From: an uncultured Bacteroidales bacterium
GTDB lineage: Bacteria; Bacteroidota; Bacteroidia; Bacteroidales; P3
DNA: 64,000 nucleotides
Assembly: GCA_947168515.1 (NCBI GenBank)
Contig: CAMVMF010000003.1
Location: 1 to 64,000 of the forward strand
Reading direction: 5' to 3'
How positions within the stretch are numbered: position 1 is the stretch's first letter; every line of letters starts with the position of its first letter. The notes beneath the pieces were generated by a model. It was not told where the DNA came from. It saw only the letters and a list, made by a program, of their open reading frames with translations, and ran no database searches. This document shows positions 17,993-26,872 of the stretch, piece after piece. Both the position numbers and the translations under genes were made by a program.

Positions 17993-19420
17993 ATGGCAAA
18001 AAAATACAGCAAATTAACGCTACTAACGCTGCTGGCTTTGGTGCTGGCCCTTCCAGCCCAGGCCCGCAAAAAACCCAACTACGAAATCACCCTTAAAATC
18101 AACAAAGGTGTCGACACAATGTTGATGCTGGGCCACTACTACGGCCGCGGCAATCAGGTGTTGGATACGGCTTATCGTGATAAGAAAGGCCGTTTTGTGT
18201 TTTCCAGCACCACGGACACTTTGCCTGAGGGCCTTTTCTTTTTCGCCAACGCGCAAGGCAAGTATGTCGATTTTGTGGTCTATCACGAGAAGCCTTTCTT
18301 CCAATTCGAAACCCAGCAGAAGGATTGGACCACCTACATGGAGGTGAAGGGTAGCAAGCAGAATCAGTTTTTCTTTGATTTCTACCGCGACGAAGGCGTT
18401 ATCTCTACAGAGTTGGACCGGCAGCAGATGCTGATGGATTCGGCAGAGTATGCTCCCTATTACCGTCAGCAGATAAGAAAACTCGACAGCATTAAGTTTG
18501 CCTATACGGAGAGGGACCCCAGTATGTTCCTCTCCAAGATGATGTTGGCCACCAAGGATACGCCGCCGCCACTGGTGGACGAGAGGGGCGACACGATGAC
18601 CGACCTCCAACGCCGCGACTATTATCTGGCTCATTATTTTGACAATATGCCCCTTGAGGACAATGCCATCCTGAATACCCCCCGGGCGGTTTTCTACGAC
18701 CGTGTGATGGGCTATTTCGACAATGTCCTCCGCTATGCCCCCCCACAGACGATCATCCAGTATATGGACCCCATGCTCGACCGCTCCAAGAAGGCCCCCA
18801 ATGTGTTCCAGTATCTTTTGATCAGCTTCACCCAAAAGTATCTCCAAAGCAAGGTGATGGTCTATGACGAGATTTATGTGCACTTGGTGCAGAAGTACTA
18901 TGCCTCTGAAGACAACTGGTGGACCTCTCCCAGTTCTATCGACAAGGAGTCGCAGCGGGCTGCCAAATGGGAGCGGCTGCTCGTGGGCCGCGAGGCTCCG
19001 GAGCTGATTCTTTATGACACGCTGCACGTGCCTCACTCTCTCCATGCCATGCCCTATAAGTGGAAACTGCTGATTTTCTGGTCGCCCAATTGCGGCCATT
19101 GCCAGCACATCATTCCTGAAATCTATCGTGTGTTCGAGAAGTATCAGCAGCAGTACAATCTGTGTGCTTTCACCATTCTCAGCGACCCCGACGACAAGAC
19201 CCGCAAGGAGTGGAAGGAGTTTATGGCCAAGCATGGCATGAACAGCCCCAATTGGCTCAGTCTCGACGGCGGCGAGGCCAATGTCGATTGGCATGACGTG
19301 TATGATATCCAGTCTACGCCCCAGATATACCTTATCGATGAGAACAACATCATACAGGCCAAGAAACTCGGCGAGGCCAGTATTGAGAACATTCTTACGG
19401 CCATCTGCGGAGGCCAATGA
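17993..19420 (+). CDS. DUF4369/DUF5106 thioredoxin-fold secreted protein
   Basis: The 475-residue product has a signal peptide (MAKKYSKLTLL to PAQA), a DUF4369-like beta domain (about 30-110), a helical middle matching DUF5106, and a C-terminal thioredoxin fold with FWSPNCGHCQHIIPE. The CGHC pair is an intact redox site, so it is likely a periplasmic TlpA-like thiol oxidoreductase. The ATG at 17993 precedes the signal peptide directly; 17966 (MLHPNSVAT) is an in-frame alternative. Partner proteins are not evident. Confidence 0.83.
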   Translation: MAKKYSKLTLLTLLALVLALPAQARKKPNYEITLKINKGVDTMLMLGHYYGRGNQVLDTAYRDKKGRFVFSSTTDTLPEGLFFFANAQGKYVDFVVYHEKPFFQFETQQKDWTTYMEVKGSKQNQFFFDFYRDEGVISTELDRQQMLMDSAEYAPYYRQQIRKLDSIKFAYTERDPSMFLSKMMLATKDTPPPLVDERGDTMTDLQRRDYYLAHYFDNMPLEDNAILNTPRAVFYDRVMGYFDNVLRYAPPQTIIQYMDPMLDRSKKAPNVFQYLLISFTQKYLQSKVMVYDEIYVHLVQKYYASEDNWWTSPSSIDKESQRAAKWERLLVGREAPELILYDTLHVPHSLHAMPYKWKLLIFWSPNCGHCQHIIPEIYRVFEKYQQQYNLCAFTILSDPDDKTRKEWKEFMAKHGMNSPNWLSLDGGEANVDWHDVYDIQSTPQIYLIDENNIIQAKKLGEASIENILTAICGGQ

Positions 19421-19433
19421 TGAGAATTTTTTA

Positions 19434-19540
19434 AAGGTAAAAGGTAAAAACTAAAAACTAAAAGGGTGGACGGGGGTGAGAGTTGAGCGTTGAGAGTTGA
19501 GCGTTGAGAGTTGAGCGTTGAGGGTTGGTAACCTCCAGAA
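19434..19540 (-). repeat. Composite dispersed repeat, minus orientation
   Basis: Read on the minus strand it runs CTGGAGGTTACCAACCCTC, then heptamers CTCAACG/CTCAACT, then CACCCCCGTCCACCC, then TTTTAGTTTTTAGTTTTTAC. This is the fullest copy of the element, matching 23.36-23.43 kb in the other orientation. Confidence 0.85.
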
Positions 19541-19627
19541 ATGTCCTGCGAGGGCTTAAACAGATCTAGCCCAATGGCAACGCCTTGGGTGAGAATTGAG
19601 TAATCGAAAACTTTAAAAATAGATACA

Positions 19628-21730
19628 ATGACAAACAAATCTAAATTTCTTGCCCTCAGCTTTGCGGCAATGACGCTGCTGGCCACGGGTTGTAAAAAAA
19701 ACATGGATAATCCTTTTTTTAACGAATGGGGTACCCCCTACGAGATTCCCGATTTTGCCAAGATCAAAACGGAACATTACATGCCTGCCTTCCAGGAGGG
19801 CATGAAGCGTCAGATGGAGGAAATCGACGCTATTGTCAACAACAGCGAGGCTCCGACCTTCGCTAACACCATCGAGGCTTATGAGTACTCCGGCGAGCTG
19901 CTGAACACAGTTTCGGGTGTTTTCTTCAACCTCAGCGAGTGCGAGAACAGCCCCGAGATGGAGGCCATCGCCGAAGAGGTGACTCCGCTGCTGTCTGCCC
20001 ACGGCGACAACATCGCCCTCAATGCCAAGCTCTTTGAGCGAATCAAAACCGTATATGACCAGCGTGAGACCCTCGGCCTCAATCCGGAGCAGATGCGCCT
20101 CTTGGAGGAAATCTACAAGGGCTTCGTTCGCGGCGGTGCCAATGTGCCACAGGAGCAGCAGGCCCGTTTCCGCGAGCTCAACGAGCAGATAGCCTCCCTC
20201 ACCCTTCGCTTCGCCCAGAATGTGCTGAAGGCTACCAATGCCTATCAGTTGGTTCTGGACACCGCCCCTGCCGGTCTCACTCCCGACCAGATTGCTGCTG
20301 CCCGTGAGGCTGCCGATGCCGATGAGGCCACCAAGGGCAAGCTGGTCTTCCAGCTCAATATGCCCAGCTGGGAACCCTTCATGCAGAACTGCCAGGACCG
20401 TAACCTCCGCAAACAGATGTGGGATGCCTACACCAGCCGCTGCAACGGTGGAGAGTTCGACAACACCAAGATTATCGACACCCTCACCAACCTCCGTCTC
20501 GAACGTGCCAACATCCTCGGTTTCCCCAGCCATGCCGACTACGTTCTCGACGACTGCCTGGCCAAGACTCCTCAGAATGTCATCAGCTGCCTGATGCAGA
20601 TATGGAACCCCGCACTGGCCAAAGCCAAACAGGAAGCTGCCGAGTATCAGAAGTTGATTAAGGCCGACGACCCTGCCGCCAAACTGGAGCCTTGGGACTG
20701 GCGCTACTATAGCGAAAAGCTCCGCAAGGAGAAGTACGAGCTGGAGGACAGCGTGGTGCGCCCCTACTTCTCGCTCGACAATGTGCGCGAAGGTGCCTTT
20801 GCCACCGCTAACAAGCTTTACGGCATCACCTTCCGCGAGAACCCCCAACTGCCTACCTACAACAAGGAGGCCCACTCCTATGAGGTCATCGACGGCGGTC
20901 AGGTGATTGGCATCCTTTACATGGACTTTTTCCCTCGTGCCAGCAAGCGCAGCGGTGCCTGGATGACTGAGTTCCGCGGACAGAAGGTCAACCAACAAGG
21001 CCAAAACGTCATCCCCATCATCCAGGTGGTTTGCAATTTCACCAAACCCAGTGGCAACAAGCCCTCGCTCCTCACCTTTGACGAGAGCGAGACGCTCTTC
21101 CACGAATTTGGCCATGCCCTCCACGGCCTTCTCAGCAAGTGCCACTATCCCTCGCTGGCCGGTACCAATGTGCCGCGCGATTTCGTTGAGCTGCCTTCTC
21201 AGATTATGGAGAACTGGTGCCGCAACCCCCAGGTGATGAAGACCTATGCCAAACACTACCAGACCGGCGAGGCCATTCCCGACGAACTTATCAAGAAGAT
21301 TGCGGCCGCGCAGACCTATGGGCAGGGATTCATCAACACCGAGCTTCTGGCCGCCTCTCTGCTCGACATGGACTATCATAGCATCACGGAGAAACAGCAT
21401 ATCGATGCCAATGCTTTCGAACAGCAGCATCTCGATGCCATCGGCCTCATCCCCGAAATCATCAGCCGCTATAAGAGTCCCTATTTCCAACATATCTTCA
21501 CCACCGGCTACGATGCTGGCTATTACAGCTACACTTGGACCGCCATCCTCGACCACGATGCCTTTGCAGCCTTTGTCGAAAGCGGCGACCTGTACAACCC
21601 CGACCTGGCCAAGAAGTTCCGCCACATCCTGGAGAGCGGCAACACGGTAGAGCCTATGGAGTTGTATCTCCAGTTCCGTGGCAAAGAGCCCAGTGTCCAA
21701 CCCCTCCTCAAGGACAGGGGCCTCATCTAG
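19628..21730 (+). CDS. dcp: M3 family peptidyl-dipeptidase (Dcp-like) lipoprotein
   Basis: Zinc peptidase cutting dipeptides from peptide C-termini. The 700-residue product starts with a lipoprotein signal (MTLLATGC, Cys22). The zinc motif is HEFGHALHGLL (about residue 495), and a downstream glutamate-bearing segment follows. Length matches the M3A Dcp/oligopeptidase A family. The lipobox suggests anchoring in the outer or inner membrane facing the periplasm, unlike cytosolic E. coli Dcp. It has no operon partner. Confidence 0.92.
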   Translation: MTNKSKFLALSFAAMTLLATGCKKNMDNPFFNEWGTPYEIPDFAKIKTEHYMPAFQEGMKRQMEEIDAIVNNSEAPTFANTIEAYEYSGELLNTVSGVFFNLSECENSPEMEAIAEEVTPLLSAHGDNIALNAKLFERIKTVYDQRETLGLNPEQMRLLEEIYKGFVRGGANVPQEQQARFRELNEQIASLTLRFAQNVLKATNAYQLVLDTAPAGLTPDQIAAAREAADADEATKGKLVFQLNMPSWEPFMQNCQDRNLRKQMWDAYTSRCNGGEFDNTKIIDTLTNLRLERANILGFPSHADYVLDDCLAKTPQNVISCLMQIWNPALAKAKQEAAEYQKLIKADDPAAKLEPWDWRYYSEKLRKEKYELEDSVVRPYFSLDNVREGAFATANKLYGITFRENPQLPTYNKEAHSYEVIDGGQVIGILYMDFFPRASKRSGAWMTEFRGQKVNQQGQNVIPIIQVVCNFTKPSGNKPSLLTFDESETLFHEFGHALHGLLSKCHYPSLAGTNVPRDFVELPSQIMENWCRNPQVMKTYAKHYQTGEAIPDELIKKIAAAQTYGQGFINTELLAASLLDMDYHSITEKQHIDANAFEQQHLDAIGLIPEIISRYKSPYFQHIFTTGYDAGYYSYTWTAILDHDAFAAFVESGDLYNPDLAKKFRHILESGNTVEPMELYLQFRGKEPSVQPLLKDRGLI

Positions 21731-21795
21731 CCACCCTCATGGCCCGAGGCGCGTGCATCTCGCGCCTCGGAGCCTTATTTACAATAGCCTCTATC

Positions 21796-21877
21796 CCAAC
21801 TCCCAACACTCAACACTCAACTCTCAACTCTCCCCCCCCGTCCACCCTTTTAGTTTTTAGTTTTCACCTTTTACTTA
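21796..21877 (+). repeat. Composite dispersed repeat, plus orientation
   Basis: CTCAACACTCAACTCTCAAC heptamers run into CCCCCCCCGTCCACC and then TTTTAGTTTTTAG and CACCTTTTACTT. It lies between the dipeptidase stop and the PspC start and may supply most of the PspC leader. Confidence 0.85.
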
Positions 21878-21888
21878 AAAAAAGCATT

Positions 21889-22089
21889 ATGTCTGAAACA
21901 CCAACACCCAAAAAACTATTTCGCAAAGCCTCTGACAAAAAGATAGCAGGGGTTTGCAGCGGTATTGCCGAATACCTCAATGTCGATGTCACTGTAGTGC
22001 GCATCCTTTTCCTTATCGCCCTTATCTGTGGCAGCATCGGCTTTTGGATTTATCTAATTGTATGGATTTGCGCTCCTGAGCGGGCATAG
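21889..22089 (+). CDS. PspC domain protein
   Basis: A 66-residue membrane protein starting MSETPTPKKLFR, with the PspC signature KKIAGVCSGIAEYLNVDVT and two closely spaced hydrophobic segments (about 37-62). Family members sense or respond to envelope stress; no other psp gene is nearby. It is followed 16 bp later by the DUF4919 gene and may be cotranscribed with it. Confidence 0.92.
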   Translation: MSETPTPKKLFRKASDKKIAGVCSGIAEYLNVDVTVVRILFLIALICGSIGFWIYLIVWICAPERA

Positions 22090-22105
22090 ACATCCCTGTC
22101 CTGTT

Positions 22106-23266
22106 ATGAAGAAAACACTAGCCATCCTTTTAGCCACCTTCCTGGGTGCGGCCATTTGGGCGCAGGAGGCCGACTCTGTTGGTAAAGGTTTCATCACCCC
22201 TAACTTTAAGTTTGTCTACGGTGCTACAACAGACACCGCAAGCCCCTATTATTACCCAAAGTTGGTTCAACGTTTTGCCGAGGCCGACACTGACTTAACC
22301 ATTTTTGAACTTCAGGCTTTCTATTTCGGCCAAGCTTATCAGCCCAATTATTCCCCTTATTCCGCCGGACAGGACGAGTTTCAGGCCATCCACAGTATCA
22401 TGAGTAAGGAAGAGGAACCTACCCGTGCCGATTTTGACAGCATAGTGTACTATGCCGACCAAGTCATTGCCGAACACCCTGCCGAACCTATGGCCTACTA
22501 CTATAAGTTCATCGGCCTGAACGCCATTTATCAGAATTACGGCGGCGACACCACAGCACGCACCCAGGCGCAAAGGCAGTTCGAGATGCTTTTCTATACC
22601 ATCGAAAGCACCGGCAACGGCCTCACTACCTCACAGCCTTTCTATGTGGTAAGCACCAGACATGAGTATATGATGCTCAATATGTATGGCTTTGAACCCA
22701 AAGGGCAGGCCCTGATTCATGAAAGCGAGCATTCCTTTGATTTGCTCTACCTGCAGGAGAACGAGTACGGGGTCGATTCGCTTTATTTCAACATCGACCT
22801 ACTCATGAGTAGTCTTTCCCAGATGTTTGACTCTCACCTCGACTTTGATCCTGAAGAGAAGGTCTCGTCCCTCAATCTTCCCATTGGGACCAAATTTGTG
22901 ATCGAGATGGTCAAAACAAAGCGCAAAGAAAGCACTTTCCGCATCCTTTCTATGGAAGAAATTTCCGACACGCTCAACACAAGAGATTCCTCGCTGTTTC
23001 CCAACCCAATTCCCGAAAATCGGGTGGTGGGATATTTCGCACCAGCACGCCTGAGCTCGGACAGCGATGCCGTTTTCAATTGTCTACTTTTCAAAAGCAA
23101 CATCTCCAAAGACATGCTCTTCATGGATACATACATCCGCTATATAGGGGCTTTGAAGTTTGAACCTACCTCCAATAGTGGCCTCATGCGTGGTGTGCTG
23201 ATGAACGAAATGTGGGACACCTCCATCAAGCAAATCCGTATTTCTAACATCCGCACCAAAGAGTAA
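22106..23266 (+). CDS. DUF4919 domain secreted protein
   Basis: The 386-residue product starts at MKKTLAILL with a signal peptide (to WAQ). Residues about 25-225 match the DUF4919 pattern: TASPYYYPKLVQRFAEAD, then TIFELQAFYFGQAYQ and a later WxxG-like ending. The remaining 150 or so residues (DSLYFNIDLLMSSL onward) form an extra C-terminal domain that I do not recognise. DUF4919 function is unknown. An upstream in-frame ATG at 22058 would overlap the PspC gene and lacks a signal peptide. Confidence 0.75.
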   Translation: MKKTLAILLATFLGAAIWAQEADSVGKGFITPNFKFVYGATTDTASPYYYPKLVQRFAEADTDLTIFELQAFYFGQAYQPNYSPYSAGQDEFQAIHSIMSKEEEPTRADFDSIVYYADQVIAEHPAEPMAYYYKFIGLNAIYQNYGGDTTARTQAQRQFEMLFYTIESTGNGLTTSQPFYVVSTRHEYMMLNMYGFEPKGQALIHESEHSFDLLYLQENEYGVDSLYFNIDLLMSSLSQMFDSHLDFDPEEKVSSLNLPIGTKFVIEMVKTKRKESTFRILSMEEISDTLNTRDSSLFPNPIPENRVVGYFAPARLSSDSDAVFNCLLFKSNISKDMLFMDTYIRYIGALKFEPTSNSGLMRGVLMNEMWDTSIKQIRISNIRTKE

Positions 23267-23274
23267 TGGGTATA

Positions 23275-23434
23275 AGTAAAAAGGTAAAAACTAAAAACTA
23301 AAAAGTATAGCATTTGTCTAATCGCTTTTAGTTTTTAGTTTTTACCTTTTACTTTTCAAAATATCTGGAGGTTACCAACTCTCAACTCTCACCCCCGTCC
23401 ACCCTTTTAGTTTTTAGTTTTTACCTTTTAGTTT
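23275..23434. repeat. Cluster of composite dispersed repeats, both orientations
   Basis: Holds a minus-oriented TTTTAGTTTTTAG module (about 23275-23303), a plus module (about 23324-23356), then the full form: CTGGAGGTTACCAACTCTC, heptamers, CACCCCCGTCCACCC and the module again (23365-23434). The first two modules face each other and could pair as a hairpin between the convergent genes. Confidence 0.85.
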
Positions 23435-23438
23435 GTAG

Positions 23439-24827
23439 TTAAATCTCTGCTATTATCTGCTGGGCAAGCTCGTTGGCACGGGTCTCGGTGTGGGCTTCGC
23501 TGTAGATGCGGATGATGGGTTCGGTGTTGCTCTTGCGCAGGTGCACCCAGCCGTCCTCGAAGTCAATCTTCACACCGTCAATGGTGCTCACTTGGCAGCT
23601 CTTTTCGGCACTGTATTTCTCGGCAACTTTCTTCAGCAGGGCATCCACGTCCATGCCGGCCGTCAGGTCCTTGCGGTTCTTGCTGATGATGTAGTCGGGA
23701 TAGGTCTTGCGCAGCTCGCTCACCTTCATGCCTTTCTTGGCCAGCAGGGTGAGGAAGAGGGCCACACCCACCAGGGCATCGCGACCGTAGTGCAATTCGG
23801 GATAGATGACGCCGCCGTTGCCCTCGCCTCCGATGACGGCATGGTTTTTGCGCATCAGGGTGGTGACGTTCACTTCGCCTACGGCAGAAGCCTCATATTG
23901 GCAGCCGCTGTACTTGTGGGTCACGTCGCGCAGGGCGCGGGAGGAGGACATATTCGAAACGGTGTTGCCTGGGGTGTGCTGCAGCACATAGTCTGCCACA
24001 CTCACCAGGGTGTATTCCTCGCCAAACATCTCGCCAGTCTCGCACACCAGGGCCAGACGGTCCACATCGGGGTCAACCACGATGCCAAGGTCGCAGTGCT
24101 CGCGGGCCACAGTGTCGGCAATCTGGGTGAGGTTTTCCGGAATGGGCTCGGGATTATGGGCAAAATGGCCTGTGGGTTCGCAGTTCAGCTCCACCACGTC
24201 TTTCACGCCCAAGGCGCGAAGCAGACGGGGGATGGCAATGCCTCCGGTGGAGTTAACGGCATCCACGGCCACGCGGAAATTGGCCTTGGCGATGGCCTCT
24301 TTGTCTACCAGTTTGAGCCCGAGCACGCGCTCGATATGATGGTCGATAGTGTTCAGGTCTTCGGTCACCTGGCCCAGCTGGTCCACCTCCGTGTAGCAGA
24401 AGTCCTCGCTCTCGGCCAGGGCTATCACCTCGTTGCCCTCAGCGGCATCGATAAATTCGCCACGGGCGTTCAGCAGCTTCAGGGCATTCCAATGTTTAGG
24501 GTTGTGGGAGGCGGTGATGATGATGCCGCCATCGGCATGACGGTCTATCACGGTCATCTCTGTGGTTGGCGTGGTGGAGAAGCCCGTTTCTATCACGTCG
24601 ATACCCATACCTTGTAGGGTGCCCACCACCAGGCGGTCCACCATAGCCCCGGAGAGGCGTGCGTCGCGGCCCACCACCAAGGTGAGGCGTTTGCCGCTCT
24701 CGTTGCGGCGTTGTAAAAATGTGGCAAATGCCGTGGTGAATTTCACCACATCGATAGGGCTGAGGCCGTCGCCCGGCTTGCCGCCGATGGTGCCGCGAAT
24801 GCCCGAAATGGATTTAATAAGACTCAT
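23439..24827 (-). CDS. glmM: Phosphoglucosamine mutase
   Basis: Converts glucosamine-6-phosphate to glucosamine-1-phosphate for UDP-GlcNAc. The 462-residue product has all four family sites: phosphoserine loop TASHNP (Ser107), metal site DPDVDR, sugar loop GEGNGG and phosphate loop SNTEPIIR. The ATG at 24827 (MSLIKSISGIRG) fits family starts; the reading continues upstream to 24926 without similarity. The family also contains phosphomannomutases, but the RGTIG start and overall length favour GlmM. Confidence 0.9.
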   Translation of the reverse strand: MSLIKSISGIRGTIGGKPGDGLSPIDVVKFTTAFATFLQRRNESGKRLTLVVGRDARLSGAMVDRLVVGTLQGMGIDVIETGFSTTPTTEMTVIDRHADGGIIITASHNPKHWNALKLLNARGEFIDAAEGNEVIALAESEDFCYTEVDQLGQVTEDLNTIDHHIERVLGLKLVDKEAIAKANFRVAVDAVNSTGGIAIPRLLRALGVKDVVELNCEPTGHFAHNPEPIPENLTQIADTVAREHCDLGIVVDPDVDRLALVCETGEMFGEEYTLVSVADYVLQHTPGNTVSNMSSSRALRDVTHKYSGCQYEASAVGEVNVTTLMRKNHAVIGGEGNGGVIYPELHYGRDALVGVALFLTLLAKKGMKVSELRKTYPDYIISKNRKDLTAGMDVDALLKKVAEKYSAEKSCQVSTIDGVKIDFEDGWVHLRKSNTEPIIRIYSEAHTETRANELAQQIIAEI

Positions 24828-25219
24828 ACATTTATGTTTTATAATTATACTCTCATTAGCTTGGTAGAAACAGGCTTTTCGTATACGCTCCAGCTCGCAG
24901 GAATCCCCCAGCAGCCCCTCTACCAAAACTCTCCTAACGCAACATTTTGTTTTTTATTGTTTTTTGCCACAAAAAAACTTGGCTGTAGATTCAATCTCAT
25001 TAATTGCTATCCTGAGCGCAGCACCGCTATGACTCACGGTTGTCTGCGATGTCCCGAAGAACAGAGGCGGCTACGTCAAAAGATTTTGAAGACAGGGAGA
25101 CCGACGGAACCAACTGCACCCTTTGGTACACCTTTTTCCTACTCAGTGTTGCTCTAGTAGCTGGAATGTAGGACCCGGCATTGCCCCTGTGACTTGTATT
25201 TTGGGAAATAGCGATAAAC
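24828..25219. other. Intergenic region, no supported gene
   Basis: Part of a 500-bp gap between glmM and the DUF4956 gene. It holds a 64-codon minus reading (25027-25221) that I do not trust as a gene because it lacks a recognisable domain or promoter. The GC-rich stretch around 25.01-25.19 kb looks unlike the AT-rich flanks and may be a decayed or dispersed sequence. Confidence 0.4.
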
Positions 25220-25266
25220 ATTTAGTGTGATTTGAGTGCACCCCTGTCGCTCAAATCACACTAAAT
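25220..25266. terminator. Perfect 17-bp inverted repeat, likely bidirectional terminator
   Basis: ATTTAGTGTGATTTGAG and its exact complement CTCAAATCACACTAAAT are separated by 13 bases. It lies about 65 bp after the stop of the minus-strand DUF4956 operon. No long T-run follows, so it could instead be the remnant ends of a small mobile element. Confidence 0.5.
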
Positions 25267-25331
25267 TGTGTGCCGTCTCTTTCTTTTCTCGTGCCGTTTT
25301 ATCGCCTTGGAATAGGCACTGCGGGTATGAT

Positions 25332-26045
25332 TTAGTTCTGCTTGAACTTTGTTATCATGTCGATGTCGTTGGGCATCTTGTCCGTAGGGATGTAGGTGAC
25401 TTTCAGGTAGGCGGTGTCCTTGAGAAAGTCGATGCTGCCTATCTGTATGTTGATGATGTCCAGTCCTGTGCGGGCCTTAACGTCGGCTAGCAGCTGGTCG
25501 CGGCATTCGGGTTTGATGAGGGCTATTTTGTCGTAGAGGATGATTTTGTGGGCTTCTTGGCGCGTCAGGTGGGTGCTCTCCAGTATCCAGGTTACCAGGA
25601 TTACCAGCACGTTGGTCACCAGCAATGCCACATAGCTGGCACTCATGCCAAATCCATTGATTATGCTCACCCCAATGATGACGAAGAGGTAGGTCATTTC
25701 GCGTACGGGCAGGGTGTTGGTGCGGTAGCGTATCATGCCGAAGATGGCAAACAGTCCCAGCGCAAAGCCGATTTCGATGGTTAGGTTCTGAAGCAGGAAC
25801 AGCAGCAGGAAGATGGTTACGCTGAACATGATGTAGGTGAAGTAATAGTCGCGGCGGTGGCTTTTCCTATAGTAGAAGAACTGGACGATAATCCAGCATA
25901 TCAGCAGGTTGAAGGCAAAACGGATGAGCAGGTTCCACAGGTTGGGGCCATCGAAGAGGGGGATGCCGAGGAAGTCTATTGTGCTCACTTGGTCGGCAAA
26001 TTCGCTGGCGATACTGGGGTCGAAGGCTTCTTGCAGGAGTTTCAT
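25332..26045 (-). CDS. DUF4956 membrane protein of a polyphosphate (VTC) operon
   Basis: The 237-residue product has four clustered membrane segments (about 40-145) with the conserved FAIFGMIRYRTNTLPVREMT, then a soluble C-terminal half. DUF4956 genes are commonly next to VTC-domain genes, as here with 2 bp between them. The pair probably forms a membrane-coupled polyphosphate polymerase, with DUF4956 a candidate channel or anchor; this role is inferred from context. Confidence 0.87.
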   Translation of the reverse strand: MKLLQEAFDPSIASEFADQVSTIDFLGIPLFDGPNLWNLLIRFAFNLLICWIIVQFFYYRKSHRRDYYFTYIMFSVTIFLLLFLLQNLTIEIGFALGLFAIFGMIRYRTNTLPVREMTYLFVIIGVSIINGFGMSASYVALLVTNVLVILVTWILESTHLTRQEAHKIILYDKIALIKPECRDQLLADVKARTGLDIINIQIGSIDFLKDTAYLKVTYIPTDKMPNDIDMITKFKQN

Positions 26046-26047
26046 GG

Positions 26048-26842
26048 CTATTGAGTTTTATTTGTTACTATGTTATTTTGTTGGGATGCCTCTATCAGCT
26101 TTTCGATAAGGCGTATTTTGATTTTGAAACGGTTGTACTTGGCAGCGGGGTTGGTTAGGACGGTGCCGATGCAGTATTTGCTTACCCGTTTGGGGTGCAC
26201 GCGCAGCTCCAGCAGGGCTTCCTCTATGACCGACTTGGGTGCGCCCACTTCGTGTTTCACCTCTATGATTACCAGGTCGGAGATGTCTTTGTCGATGCCG
26301 GTGTGGCGGTTGTGGAACCGGATGTTGTAGTCTATGGTCACCCGCTCGGTCATGCCTTTGTCCACGAGCGTCAGCCGACTGAAGGCGTTTTCCACCTGTT
26401 CGAGCAGCGACTCGACAGGGTAGGGGGTGTTTTCCGCCACAAAAGCCGACACTTGAGGCTGTTGCAGAACTTTGTTGAACAACGATACGTCCACGGGTAT
26501 GCGCGTCTTGTGGGTCTTGCCCTTGTTGTCTTTGTTCTTCAGCTCAAAGAAGGTGGTCTGCGTGCTGCGGTAGGTCCTGATGCGCAGTTTTTGTCTCCGC
26601 CTTTTGCGGTTGTGGTGGCAGGTGTACATCGCCAGGTCGCTGGTGTCGAAGTATAGGGTGCGGTAGTCGGCCACGGCCACTCCGTCGATGCGCTGTACGT
26701 AGTAGTATGGGGCTATCCTGTCGAGCAGAAGGGGCAGGGTGGCCTTGTTGGTCATGAATTTCTGATCAACACGGTTCATCAGCTTCACGGCCCCCATCTG
26801 GTCTAGGGTGATGGTCTCCATCGTGCGAACGTGCTCTTCCAT
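26048..26842 (-). CDS. VTC domain polyphosphate polymerase-like protein
   Basis: The 264-residue protein matches the VTC catalytic tunnel fold: NRVDQKFM near the start, RTLYFDT (about 61), the basic HHNRKRRRQKLRIRTY segment (about 75-90), FFELKNKDNKGKTHK, and later IIEVKHE. The many basic residues and the ELK and EVK acids line the polyphosphate and metal sites in the known family. It probably makes polyphosphate from ATP. Middle gene of a three-gene operon. Confidence 0.88.
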   Translation of the reverse strand: MEEHVRTMETITLDQMGAVKLMNRVDQKFMTNKATLPLLLDRIAPYYYVQRIDGVAVADYRTLYFDTSDLAMYTCHHNRKRRRQKLRIRTYRSTQTTFFELKNKDNKGKTHKTRIPVDVSLFNKVLQQPQVSAFVAENTPYPVESLLEQVENAFSRLTLVDKGMTERVTIDYNIRFHNRHTGIDKDISDLVIIEVKHEVGAPKSVIEEALLELRVHPKRVSKYCIGTVLTNPAAKYNRFKIKIRLIEKLIEASQQNNIVTNKTQ

Positions 26843-26872
26843 GGCTCAAACAAGTGGGGAAAAGGTTGCACC

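Noticed and set aside
18023-19417. 464-codon open frame opposite the DUF4369 gene
   Set aside because: Fully covered by a gene with signal peptide and CGHC motif on the other strand.
19613-21700. 695-codon open frame opposite the M3 dipeptidase
   Set aside because: Antisense shadow of a strongly codon-biased gene, with low-complexity Val/Gly/Leu-rich translation and no family match.
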